Assembly (NCBI GenBank): GCA_039970095.1
Contig: JBDVMP010000029.1
Location: forward strand, 1-64,000
Length of the DNA stretch: 64,000 bases
Source of the DNA: JAMZMI01 sp039970095
GTDB taxonomy: Bacteria > Bacteroidota > Bacteroidia > Cytophagales > Cyclobacteriaceae
Reading direction: 5' to 3'
Below are positions 35,948 through 44,513 of this stretch, piece after piece. The notes under the pieces are model-generated. The model saw nothing but the letters and a program-made list of their open reading frames with translations, made no database searches and was not told where the DNA came from. Position 1 is the stretch's first letter, and the number at the start of each line of letters is the position of its first letter. Position numbers and translations under genes: made by a program.

Positions 35948-36496
35948 CTTTATTCCGTCAAGTTCGGCTTTATTATTCTAACATCTGAATAGCTAAACTG
36001 TTCAGCCAATTGTGACTGAAAATGAAATTTTGGTCCTTTCAAAGTCCTTCATTTAGACTAAACTTATCTCTAAAACGTGACCATTTAAGGTAGTTTGCGC
36101 TTTATCATGCTTGACCTTCCTTCAGGTGCCAAACCTTTAGACGTATTCACAGCACCAAAGAAGCTACTCTGGTTTACCCCTCAAAACCATTTCATATTTA
36201 CCCTATCATCAATTGTAGAGGTTTAGACTTGAGCGAAATCCATCTGGATACTTTAAGTGCCTAAGATTCCCGAACTTTTATTTGGCTGGCTAGGTTCTGA
36301 ACATCGATGCGCTCACCGGCGGCTTCAACTTTCAGGCCTGCAAGAGTGCTAGCTGGGTGATTTCAGAGAGTTTGTAGGAAAAAGTCAAATTGGAGCATTT
36401 GCGTTTTAGTCATTTATAGGATCAACAACCCTTGTAAATAATAAACGATACTTGAAAACCTTGTATAAATTTGACATCAAGATTAGACAACCCGCG
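35948..36496. other. Gene-poor stretch with a decayed gene fragment
   Basis: No intact gene is seen in these 549 bases. The right part holds a degenerate copy of the flavoprotein 3' end (36214-36377). The left part, 35948-36213, has no clear coding or repeat structure. The promoter of the arylsulfotransferase-like gene should lie in the last 120 bases. Confidence 0.6.
36214..36377 (+). pseudogene. Decayed copy of the 3' end of the BaiN/YhiN flavoprotein gene
   Basis: This segment aligns with 35520-35684, the last 55 codons of the flavoprotein gene, at roughly four matching bases in five by hand alignment. The block GATGCGCTCACCGGCGGCTT is identical. One base is missing near 36255, which shifts the frame. 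A GAG codon has become TAG near 36291, so the copy cannot make the protein. It ends at a TAG matching the original stop. Confidence 0.85.
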
Positions 36497-38167
36497 ATGA
36501 TCAAACTTCTCAGCATTAATACAGCAATTTCAATCTGTTTATTTTCGAACACCTTTTTTTGCGCATCTGCTCAAAACAACCCCACGATAGGAGTTACATT
36601 TTTGGACTCTGAGGCCTCCTCTGGCTACACATTATTTGCTCCCGAATCTCACACCAGTGTCTTCTTGATCAACAATTGCGGAGGAGTAATTAATGAATGG
36701 ACTTTTCGAGACGAGGCAAATCGCTCGGCGTATCTACTTCCAAATGGGAACGTGATAAGAGCTGGGAATAAGTTTTTAGAATTACGGAATTGGGACAATG
36801 TTCTGCTTTGGGCATACAACCTTGAAGCCAACAACTTTGGGCTTCATCATGACATTGAACCTTTGCCTAACGGCAACATACTGTGTATTGTCTATGATTA
36901 CTATTCAAGAGCCGAAATGAACTCATCTGGAAGAAACCCAGAGCACACCGACGAAAAATTTAAGCTCGATAAGATCGTAGAACTCAAAATTGTCGGAAGT
37001 TCATCCGTAGAAATCGTCTGGGAATGGAAGTTGTTTGACCACTTGGTTCAAGACCTGTATCCATCTAAAAAAAATTATGGCATAGTATCACAAAGCCCAG
37101 AATTGGTAAACATAAACTACAATCTTGACGAAGGTTTTAACTTTTCTCACATCAACGGAATAGACTACAATGAAGATTTGGATCAAATTTTATTCTCAGC
37201 GAGAAATCTGAGTGAGATTTATATAATAGATCATAGTGTTTCCTCTGAACAGGCAGCCACCCATACCGGTGGTAATAGTGGAATGGGTGGTGATATTATT
37301 TGGAGATGGGGCAACCCCCAAGTGTACAATAGAGGCTCTTCTCAAAATCAGATTTTAATTGGACAGCATGACCCAAAGTGGGTTCCAAATGGTTATCCAG
37401 ATCAGGGTAGCATAACTGTTTTCAACAATAGACCGGCAGAGATCATTACACCTGGAGACTCCAATGAAGTCGTTTCTAGTTCAATTGAAATTGTAACTCC
37501 ATTAATGTCGGAGGGAACATACACAATGAACAATAATACTTTTGGCCCTGCAACGCCTACCTTCTCATGGAGCGGGGATATATTGGATAAGACAATGATA
37601 CAGGCAAAAAAATCAGGAGTTGAAACTTTGGCTAACGGGAACCTTTTGATTTGCGAATCATCGATTGGCCGAATCAGTGAAATTGACAAAGAAGGAAAAC
37701 TATATTGGAGCTACACGAACCCTCAAGGTAATGAAATACATGAGCAATATTCGACGAGCCTTGTTAGTAATAGCATTTTTCGAGCACAGCGATACCCTCT
37801 AGATTACTCTGCATTTGCTGGAAAAAATTTAACTTCTTCAGGGTTTCTTGAAGATGAAAACACGATCTCCTCCGACTGTGGCGAAGAATCACGGGAAATC
37901 AGTACCCCCACCACCCTAAATAATACTTCAATCTCAGACAATGAGATATTGATAGTAAATCCATCAACAAATGGTAACATAGATTTGATCGGAAATCTAG
38001 ATTCAATCGAAAAAATAAATATTTCATCAATCACCGGTCAGCTACTCTATTCGACTAACTCACATTTCGAAAAGATTGAATTAAGCCTGCCTCATGGGGT
38101 TTATTTGATACAAATTCAATCCAAAAACGCGCAAACACGCACGGAACGATTGATTGTAGATAAATAG
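36497..38167 (+). CDS. Secreted arylsulfotransferase-like protein with T9SS sorting domain
   Basis: This protein of about 556 residues has a signal peptide (ISICLFSNTFFCASAQ) and a beta-propeller of the arylsulfotransferase (ASST) type. Repeated blades read INEWTFRDEANRSAYLLPNGN, LHHDIEPLPNGNILCI, SHINGIDYNEDLDQILFSARN and ETLANGNLLICES. The last 75 residues form a type IX secretion sorting domain (NPSTNGNIDL, then the end LIVDK), so it should be exported across the outer membrane. The ATG at 36497 is preferred over a TTG at 36452 because the signal peptide follows directly. Whether it transfers sulfate is not shown; catalytic histidines are plausible (LHHD, FSHING). Confidence 0.82.
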   Translation: MIKLLSINTAISICLFSNTFFCASAQNNPTIGVTFLDSEASSGYTLFAPESHTSVFLINNCGGVINEWTFRDEANRSAYLLPNGNVIRAGNKFLELRNWDNVLLWAYNLEANNFGLHHDIEPLPNGNILCIVYDYYSRAEMNSSGRNPEHTDEKFKLDKIVELKIVGSSSVEIVWEWKLFDHLVQDLYPSKKNYGIVSQSPELVNINYNLDEGFNFSHINGIDYNEDLDQILFSARNLSEIYIIDHSVSSEQAATHTGGNSGMGGDIIWRWGNPQVYNRGSSQNQILIGQHDPKWVPNGYPDQGSITVFNNRPAEIITPGDSNEVVSSSIEIVTPLMSEGTYTMNNNTFGPATPTFSWSGDILDKTMIQAKKSGVETLANGNLLICESSIGRISEIDKEGKLYWSYTNPQGNEIHEQYSTSLVSNSIFRAQRYPLDYSAFAGKNLTSSGFLEDENTISSDCGEESREISTPTTLNNTSISDNEILIVNPSTNGNIDLIGNLDSIEKINISSITGQLLYSTNSHFEKIELSLPHGVYLIQIQSKNAQTRTERLIVDK

Positions 38168-38222
38168 ATGAAGATGATTACCAAAGTAATAACCTTTGGA
38201 AGGTTACACCTTGAATGGGCAT

Positions 38223-38645
38223 TTAAAAAACCTCCTCTGATTGAACACTCATACAGTTAGAGTCGTGAGTGATTTTTTCTACCACCCGCTCGAAAGCAGG
38301 AAAGCTTGTAGGCTTGTGAAGGAAGGCGGCAGCATTTAAACCTAAGGCATCTTCCCTTATATTGAGATTAGAAGAAACCACCACAACCTTTAGAGAATCT
38401 CCCAGTCCTTTGAGAATCTCCAAACCCGATAAATCAGGCATTTCCATATCAAGAAAAACAATATCCGGCTTTTGATTGGTTATATCATTAGCCCCCAAAA
38501 CCGAATCAGAGTAAGTTTCCACAAGATCGATCTTATCCAACCTTGAGCAAAACCGCTTCACTATTAATAAGGCTAATGGATCATCATCTATGGCTATGGC
38601 TCTGTACACGTTAATGGTCTCTTTTTTGAATATGCAAATATCCAC
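38223..38645 (-). CDS. Stand-alone response regulator receiver
   Basis: This protein of about 140 residues consists only of a receiver domain. It has the acidic cluster AIDDDPLALLIV, the phospho-acceptor Asp66 in VFLDMEMPDLSG, VVVSSN for the Thr/Ser site and HKPTSF for the lysine. No output domain follows, so it would act by protein contact, as CheY- or Spo0F-like proteins do, or in a phosphorelay. The true start may be the GTG at 38609, which begins right before the first receiver strand. No histidine kinase lies next to it, so its partner is elsewhere. Confidence 0.82.
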   Translation of the reverse strand: MDICIFKKETINVYRAIAIDDDPLALLIVKRFCSRLDKIDLVETYSDSVLGANDITNQKPDIVFLDMEMPDLSGLEILKGLGDSLKVVVVSSNLNIREDALGLNAAAFLHKPTSFPAFERVVEKITHDSNCMSVQSEEVF

Positions 38646-38750
38646 AATAACGAAGATCAGTAAATTTTTATTTCGGTGAACTGGCCATATACCCCCATAA
38701 AAACCAAAAATTCGGCTTTCTTATAGGGGTTTAAGTCATTGATCTGTAGT

Positions 38751-40808
38751 TTATGCTATGGTTGCTCCATTCTCACTGCTCGAATCGGGCGCCACAGACA
38801 CCAAAGTACCATCCGCATTTTCAGCAAAAAGGATCATTCCTTCAGACTCCACTCCCATAATCTTTCGAGGAGCCAGGTTGGTCAGCACGACTACTTTCTT
38901 TCCCACCATTTCTTCTGCTTCGAAATATTTAGCTATTCCACTAAGAATGGTTCTTTGATCAAGACCTGTATCAACTGTAAACTTCAAGAGTTTATTAGAC
39001 TTTTCTACCTTCTCCGCTGTTTTGATCTCCCCTACTCTCAAATCCATTTTCATGAAATCATCAAAATTGATCACTTCTTTAGCTGGGGCTACTTTTGTTT
39101 CTTCTGCTTCGTTTGCCATTTTCGTTTGCATTAATTTATTCACCTGAGTCTCTACAGCCTCGTCCTCAATTTTCTCAAAAAGTAAAGTTGCCTTTTGGAT
39201 TGGAGTTGCATCTGCAAGTAAGCTTATTGATGCGGCCTGATCCCATCCCAATTCTTCCTGGTTTAATAATTCTCTGAGTTTGTTAGACGTAAAAGGCAAA
39301 AATGGTTCACTCAAAATTGTAAGGCTCGCTGCAAGCTGCAGGGCTATGTTCATGATCGTGGGCACACGATCGGGATCAACCTTTATCAGTTTCCATGGTT
39401 CAGTGTCAGCCAGGTATTTATTACCAACCCTTGCCAAATCCATCAAGTGGCCGAGCGCCTCTCTGAATTTATACTGTTCTAGAGATTGTTCAATTTTTGC
39501 AGGGAAGGTTTTCATTGCTTCAATCACCGCATCATCTACCGGTTGAAGTTCATTCCTGGAAGGCACCTGCCCATCAAAATACTTATGTGTCAACACGACC
39601 GCTCTATTCACGAAATTCCCAAATATAGCTACTAGTTCAGAGTTGTTACGGGTTTGAAAGTCCTTCCAGGTAAAATCATTGTCTTTTGTCTCAGGAGCAT
39701 TGGCGGTCAACACATAGCGAAGCACGTCTTGCTTCTCAGGAAAGTCTTCTAAGTATTCATGCAACCAAACTGCCCAGTTTCTAGAGGTGGAAATCTTGTT
39801 AGACTCCAAATTAAGAAACTCATTGGCTGGTACATTTTCTGGTAAAATGTAACTCCCCTCTGCCTTGAGCAATGAAGGAAATATGATACAGTGAAATACG
39901 ATATTGTCCTTGCCTATGAAGTGTACCAATCGGGTATCATCCTTCTTCCAATAGTCTTCCCAGTCTTTCCCAACAGACTCAGCCCAATCTTTCGTCGCAG
40001 AAATATACCCTATAGGCGCATCGAACCAAACGTATAATACCTTGCCGTCTCCGCCCTCAACAGGAACCGGTATTCCCCAATCCAAATCTCGTGTCATTGG
40101 TCGTGGTTTCAGGCCATTGTCCAACCAACTTTTACACTGGCCCGATACGTTCGGCTTCCATTCACTGTGATCCTCAATTATCCATTTTCTAAGAAATGAC
40201 TCATATTGATCCAGTGGGAAGTACCAGTGTTTGGTTTCTTTCATAATAGGAGATTCGCCACTGAGCATTGATTTCGGATTGATTAGTTCTCCCGGGCTCA
40301 ATGTTGATCCACAACTCTCACACTGATCGCCATATGCATCCTGAAAGGAGCACGTGGGGCACGTGCCTTTTATATATCGATCTGCGAGAAACTGTTTTTC
40401 CTTTGGGTCGAAGAACTGCTCTGAAGTCTTCTCTACAAATTTGCCTTTATCGTATAGATTCTTGAAAAAGTCAGAAGCAGTCTTATGGTGTGTTTTGGAG
40501 CTGGTTCTGGAATAGGTATCAAAACTTATCCCGAACTTTTCGAATGAGCCTTTGATCTGCGCATGGTACTTGTCCACCACCTGCTGGGGCGTTACTCCTT
40601 CCCTTCTGGCCTTAAGTGTGATAGCCACACCATGCTCATCAGATCCACATATAAAAGCTACGTCCTCTCCTTTGGCTCTGAGATATCTGGCATAAATATC
40701 TGCCGGCACATAAACCCCTGCAAGGTGTCCAATGTGTACCGGCCCATTCGCATAGGGTAAGGCGGCTGTAATTGTAGTTCTGTTGAAACTCTTTTTTGAC
40801 ATTTTCAT
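38751..40808 (-). CDS. metG: Methionine--tRNA ligase with C-terminal tRNA-binding domain
   Basis: This 685-residue class I synthetase has the HIGH motif in PYANGPVHIGHLAG, a zinc knuckle with CPTC and CESC, the WFDAPIGYISAT active-site strand and the KMSKS loop in the form KISTS. An anticodon-binding helical domain follows. The C-terminal 110 residues form a Trbp111/EMAP-like tRNA-binding domain (DLRVGEIKTAEKVEKSNKLL, and ILSGIAKYFEAEE), which also makes the dimer. The linker before it is acidic and alanine-rich. A TATATTTG box lies just upstream. Confidence 0.97.
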   Translation of the reverse strand: MKMSKKSFNRTTITAALPYANGPVHIGHLAGVYVPADIYARYLRAKGEDVAFICGSDEHGVAITLKARREGVTPQQVVDKYHAQIKGSFEKFGISFDTYSRTSSKTHHKTASDFFKNLYDKGKFVEKTSEQFFDPKEKQFLADRYIKGTCPTCSFQDAYGDQCESCGSTLSPGELINPKSMLSGESPIMKETKHWYFPLDQYESFLRKWIIEDHSEWKPNVSGQCKSWLDNGLKPRPMTRDLDWGIPVPVEGGDGKVLYVWFDAPIGYISATKDWAESVGKDWEDYWKKDDTRLVHFIGKDNIVFHCIIFPSLLKAEGSYILPENVPANEFLNLESNKISTSRNWAVWLHEYLEDFPEKQDVLRYVLTANAPETKDNDFTWKDFQTRNNSELVAIFGNFVNRAVVLTHKYFDGQVPSRNELQPVDDAVIEAMKTFPAKIEQSLEQYKFREALGHLMDLARVGNKYLADTEPWKLIKVDPDRVPTIMNIALQLAASLTILSEPFLPFTSNKLRELLNQEELGWDQAASISLLADATPIQKATLLFEKIEDEAVETQVNKLMQTKMANEAEETKVAPAKEVINFDDFMKMDLRVGEIKTAEKVEKSNKLLKFTVDTGLDQRTILSGIAKYFEAEEMVGKKVVVLTNLAPRKIMGVESEGMILFAENADGTLVSVAPDSSSENGATIA

Positions 40809-40822
40809 ATGTTATTGAGCCG

Positions 40823-40830
40823 CAAATATA
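40823..40830 (-). promoter_or_regulatory. Candidate -7 box for metG
   Basis: Read on the minus strand this is TATATTTG, an exact TAnnTTTG match, 14 bases before the metG ATG. The upstream TTG is not at canonical spacing. Confidence 0.35.
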
Positions 40831-40991
40831 GAATATTGCCCGCCCAATGGTGAGGCCCGCATTTCTTTTATTGAGTTGATTCATAGAAAAGCCTATGCAA
40901 CCACTAGTTTGGGTAGAGCAACCATTGGCATAAAAGAACCAAGTAATAAACTGTCACAACCGTTCTATTTGTAGGACATAAAATTTATTCC

Positions 40992-42851
40992 ATGAAAAGA
41001 CCTATTACATACCTCGGAGCAATTCTAATATCTCTGAGTTCCTTAGCTCAAAATTCTGAGAGTTATCAAGTAGAAATTGACCTAACAGCAACCAACGACG
41101 ACAAAGTACCCGTTACGATTCAGGTGCCAACACTTACCGAGGAAGTTGTGGAGTACCATATGGCCAAAATAGTACCTGGAACCTACTCCATTTCAGATTT
41201 TGGCAGGTTTGTCAGTGAATTCAAAGCTTTCGATGCTAGCGGCGTTGAACTGACCGTGGAAGGTATATCTACCAACAGGTGGAAAATAACTGATGGAACT
41301 AAGCTCGCTAAAATATCATACCTGGTGGATGACACAAGGGACGAAACGGAGACATATAATGCTGATAGCAAAAATGTCGTTTTTGAGCCAGGGGGAACTG
41401 AGATAGCGAAAGACGAGCTGTATGTCATGAACACCTTTGGGTTAATTGGCTACATTGACGGGAAGAAGTTTGCTCCTTATAATGTAACCGTAAAGCACCC
41501 TGAGACTCTTTATGGTTCTTCCGCACTTTTGAAGCAAGCAATCAGCACCACCGAGGATGTGTTTTCCGCTGAGGATTTCAACTTTTTGGCGGATGGTCCC
41601 ATCATGTATTGTGCTCCCGACACTGTAACAAAGAAAATAGCCAATGCCGAAGTTTTGGTTTCTGTGTATTCTCAAAACAGCGTGCTCACCGCTGCGGAGA
41701 TCATGGACAACATAGATGACCTAATGGAGGCGCAAAGCCAATACCTTGGCGGAGAGTTACCCGTGGACAGGTATGCGTATTTGATCACACTTTTCGACGG
41801 GCCTACTCTTTCCGGAGGTTATGGTGCCCTTGAGCACTCGTATTCATCACTCTACTATTTTCCTGAGCGGGCTGGTGACCGAATCAGTCAGATCATAAAA
41901 GACGTGGCGGCACATGAATTCTTTCACATTGTAACACCGCTAAATATCCATTCAAAACAGATAGGTGAGTTTGATTATATCAATCCAAAAATGTCAAAGC
42001 ATCTGTGGTTGTACGAAGGTGTGACGGAATACAGTGCTATCCATGTGCAGGGCCAATACGGCTTCTTTACAACTGAAGAATTCCTTGCAGAAGTAGGGAA
42101 AAAGATGAGTAATAAGGAAAGATTTGGTCCTGATATTTCATTTACAGAAATGAGTGAAAATATTCTGGATGAAGAGTTTGAGCCGCTTTATGGTAATGTA
42201 TATCAAAAAGGAGCCTTAATAGGTATGTGTTTGGATATAAGCCTGCTGAAGTACTCCAATGGAGAAAAAGACCTGCAATGGTTGATGAGAGAGTTGGCGA
42301 AAAAATATGGCAAATCAACTTCGTTTGAAGATGATAAACTTTTTGAGGTGATCACAGAACTTACCTATCCTGAGATCGGTGAATTTCTCGATACTCATGT
42401 GGCAGGAGACGAACCGCTTCCATTCAAAGAGGTCCTGGATTGGGTTGGTGTGAATTACTCCGAGCCACACACAACTCAAGTAATCAGTTTTGGGAACGTT
42501 TCTCTCAATGTAAACGAAGATGGGCAGATAGTAATTGCAGATATCTCTGAAATGAACAGATTCGGGAAAGACCTTGGACTGCAATCAGGAGACATACTTA
42601 TAAACATCAATGGCAGTGATATAACCATGGGCAATAGTGCTGCAACCATCGCCAATTTTAAGAATGAGGCTGAAGCCGGAGACAAAGTTTATTACATAGT
42701 CTTAAGAGAAAAGAAAGGGAAATTGAAAAAGAAGAAACTAAAAGCCAAAACGATCACCGTAGAGAGCATGTCGGGATATACTTTGGAGTTACAAGACGAA
42801 ATGTCGGATGAACAGCGAGCGTTACTAAACGCCTGGATCAACCTGGATTAA
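40992..42851 (+). CDS. M61 family aminopeptidase with PDZ domain
   Basis: This 619-residue secreted metallopeptidase has a signal peptide (ITYLGAILISLSSLAQ) and an N-terminal beta domain. The zinc site HEFFH is at residues 308-312, with the third ligand Glu342 in WLYEGVTEY. A PDZ domain (about 490-580, RFGKDLGLQSGDILININGSD) follows, as in glycyl aminopeptidase-type M61 enzymes. The lysine-rich segment KGKLKKKKLKAK comes near the end. It lies in the envelope and probably degrades short peptides. A terminator follows at 42877. Confidence 0.92.
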   Translation: MKRPITYLGAILISLSSLAQNSESYQVEIDLTATNDDKVPVTIQVPTLTEEVVEYHMAKIVPGTYSISDFGRFVSEFKAFDASGVELTVEGISTNRWKITDGTKLAKISYLVDDTRDETETYNADSKNVVFEPGGTEIAKDELYVMNTFGLIGYIDGKKFAPYNVTVKHPETLYGSSALLKQAISTTEDVFSAEDFNFLADGPIMYCAPDTVTKKIANAEVLVSVYSQNSVLTAAEIMDNIDDLMEAQSQYLGGELPVDRYAYLITLFDGPTLSGGYGALEHSYSSLYYFPERAGDRISQIIKDVAAHEFFHIVTPLNIHSKQIGEFDYINPKMSKHLWLYEGVTEYSAIHVQGQYGFFTTEEFLAEVGKKMSNKERFGPDISFTEMSENILDEEFEPLYGNVYQKGALIGMCLDISLLKYSNGEKDLQWLMRELAKKYGKSTSFEDDKLFEVITELTYPEIGEFLDTHVAGDEPLPFKEVLDWVGVNYSEPHTTQVISFGNVSLNVNEDGQIVIADISEMNRFGKDLGLQSGDILININGSDITMGNSAATIANFKNEAEAGDKVYYIVLREKKGKLKKKKLKAKTITVESMSGYTLELQDEMSDEQRALLNAWINLD

Positions 42852-42876
42852 TCGAACGAATTGATTACTTATGAAG

Positions 42877-42904
42877 AAAGGTCGCCGTGTGCGGCCTTTT
42901 TTTA
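42877..42904 (+). terminator. Intrinsic terminator after the M61 peptidase gene
   Basis: A 9-base-pair stem (42877-42885 with 42891-42899, one G-U pair), loop cgtgt, is followed by a run of T. It also lies just outside the end of the convergent glycosyltransferase gene. Confidence 0.8.
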
Positions 42905-42907
42905 TGC

Positions 42908-43624
42908 TCAATAGTCCTCAAGGCTCAATGCCTCTTTGTAATAAGCTCGAATTTCTCTGGGATCTATACCCCTTCTAAACATTTTGAAAGCCTTCAAATT
43001 GGCAATCTGAACTTTGAAGTATCCGTTTCCATCATACTTGCGTGCAGACACCATTACATTTTTGGGTATGATGTGGTATTTAGCAAAACGTTTTGATCTC
43101 CTGACTAAATCAAAGTCCTCCATCACACAGTAGCGTTCATCGAACCCATTGAGCGCCTGAAACAGTTCGTTTGTAATAAAGAGAGTTTGGTCTCCGCCTC
43201 CGCACCATGCCATTGGAAAGCGCGTACAAAATGCATTAAACTTGAGCAGTATCTTGTCTGAATCAAACTGATACCTATACCCTCCCACTTTGTAGGTTTT
43301 TACAGCTTTCATAATATCATCAAAAAAGGTATCAGGCAGGATGACATCCGCATGCACAAAGTACAATATATCATGGGTGGCTCGAGCTGCACCCAAATTC
43401 ATCTGCACTGCCCTACAAGCAATCTTAGACTTCAGAAGGATTACTCCATCATATGTTGTAATCTCCTCAACCGTACCATCCTTACTCCCACCATCCACTA
43501 CGATGACTTCAATCAAATCCCTCCGCTCGTGATTTGCAAAGAATTTAAGACTCCTGCTAATATTGCTTTGCTCATTCAGCGTGGGTATAACCACACTAAT
43601 TTTTGAAACGGACAGCTTGTTCAT
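42908..43624 (-). CDS. Family 2 glycosyltransferase (TIGR04283-like)
   Basis: This 238-residue GT-A glycosyltransferase begins with the nucleotide-sugar strand ISVVIPTLNEQSNI. It has the EVIVVDGGSKDGT motif, a DXD-like HADVILP segment and the acceptor-side motif GGGDQTLFI with FDERYCVMEDFDLVRR. Its length and motifs match the TIGR04283 group, which in some bacteria is linked to arsenosugar synthesis. No arsenic genes are nearby, so a role in another glycolipid or glycoconjugate is equally possible. Confidence 0.88.
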   Translation of the reverse strand: MNKLSVSKISVVIPTLNEQSNISRSLKFFANHERRDLIEVIVVDGGSKDGTVEEITTYDGVILLKSKIACRAVQMNLGAARATHDILYFVHADVILPDTFFDDIMKAVKTYKVGGYRYQFDSDKILLKFNAFCTRFPMAWCGGGDQTLFITNELFQALNGFDERYCVMEDFDLVRRSKRFAKYHIIPKNVMVSARKYDGNGYFKVQIANLKAFKMFRRGIDPREIRAYYKEALSLEDY

Positions 43625-43736
43625 CTTTTCAAATACGAACCATAACCTGGCTTTGGATTACAGCAATAGCTATTAATAATTGTTAAATCGATTAGCCTTG
43701 AAACTCAAACTATCAATTTGTTTGTTTCTTTACCAC

Positions 43737-44513
43737 ATGAAATGGATCACCTACGGCATATTCTATTTGTATATCACATCTCTGGGTTTGGCTCAAACCA
43801 ATATTGCCGGAAAGGTAGTGAATGAAAAGGGTGAAGAAATTGGTTTTGCTCATATTTATAACAAAACAAACGGTATGGGTAAGGTCGGTGACATCAACGG
43901 AAAATTTGATCTCATAGCCGCCAAGGGAGACACTATTCAATTTTCATTCGTTGGATATCAAAAACATGCCATCAAGGTCTCGCCCGAACACCTCGATAGC
44001 TATCTGAAAGTAGTTTTACCGGAAGATTCAGTACTGCTACCCTCCATTACTATATATGCCGATTCTGAGTTTAAGGTTCCTTTAAATCTTCAGTATGAGC
44101 CGATACATGTTGCAGGAGTCTCTGTGGAAATGAAAGAATCTAAATATCAGCCCGGGAAAATCATTGCAGGCGGAGGAGAGGGAATTGGGGGAGTGCCAGC
44201 CGGAGGAGTGACGATTGAAGGGCCTCTGACATATTTTAGCAGGGACGAAAAGGAGAAACGCAAGGCAGCTGAAGTGAAGCAAGAAACCAAAGAAACACTT
44301 ACCTACTCCAAATTCATCGCCCAGGATAGCGTGAAACAGCGGCTCATGGACCTGTATGACATAGACAGCTCACAATACAACCGCATAGTGACTCGTCTAA
44401 ACCTTCAGAACCCCGGTGTGCAAAAAGCCAACACGAATGAAGAAATCTGGCACTGGATCATTAACTTTTTCAACGAACAAGTGCCAGTAATCAAGGTGTT
44501 TGACATGCATTAA
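43737..44513 (+). CDS. Carboxypeptidase-regulatory-like domain envelope protein
   Basis: This protein of about 258 residues has a signal peptide (WITYGIFYLYITSLGLAQ). An N-terminal beta-sandwich of the CarboxypepD_reg-like type follows (NIAGKVVNEKGEEIGFAHIYNK, then the plug-like end FVGYQKHAIKVSP). The rest is a helical, charged region with a glycine-rich patch (IIAGGGEGIGGVPAGGVTIEG). No TonB-dependent barrel follows, unlike SusC proteins with the same N-terminal domain. I use the ATG at 43737, not a TTG at 43680. Its end overlaps the convergent malQ by four bases. Role unknown. Confidence 0.8.
   Translation: MKWITYGIFYLYITSLGLAQTNIAGKVVNEKGEEIGFAHIYNKTNGMGKVGDINGKFDLIAAKGDTIQFSFVGYQKHAIKVSPEHLDSYLKVVLPEDSVLLPSITIYADSEFKVPLNLQYEPIHVAGVSVEMKESKYQPGKIIAGGGEGIGGVPAGGVTIEGPLTYFSRDEKEKRKAAEVKQETKETLTYSKFIAQDSVKQRLMDLYDIDSSQYNRIVTRLNLQNPGVQKANTNEEIWHWIINFFNEQVPVIKVFDMH

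Noticed and set aside
38190..38206. Inverted repeat taacctt-tgg-aaggtta after the arylsulfotransferase-like gene
   Set aside because: The stem is only seven pairs and no T run follows, so I do not call a terminator.
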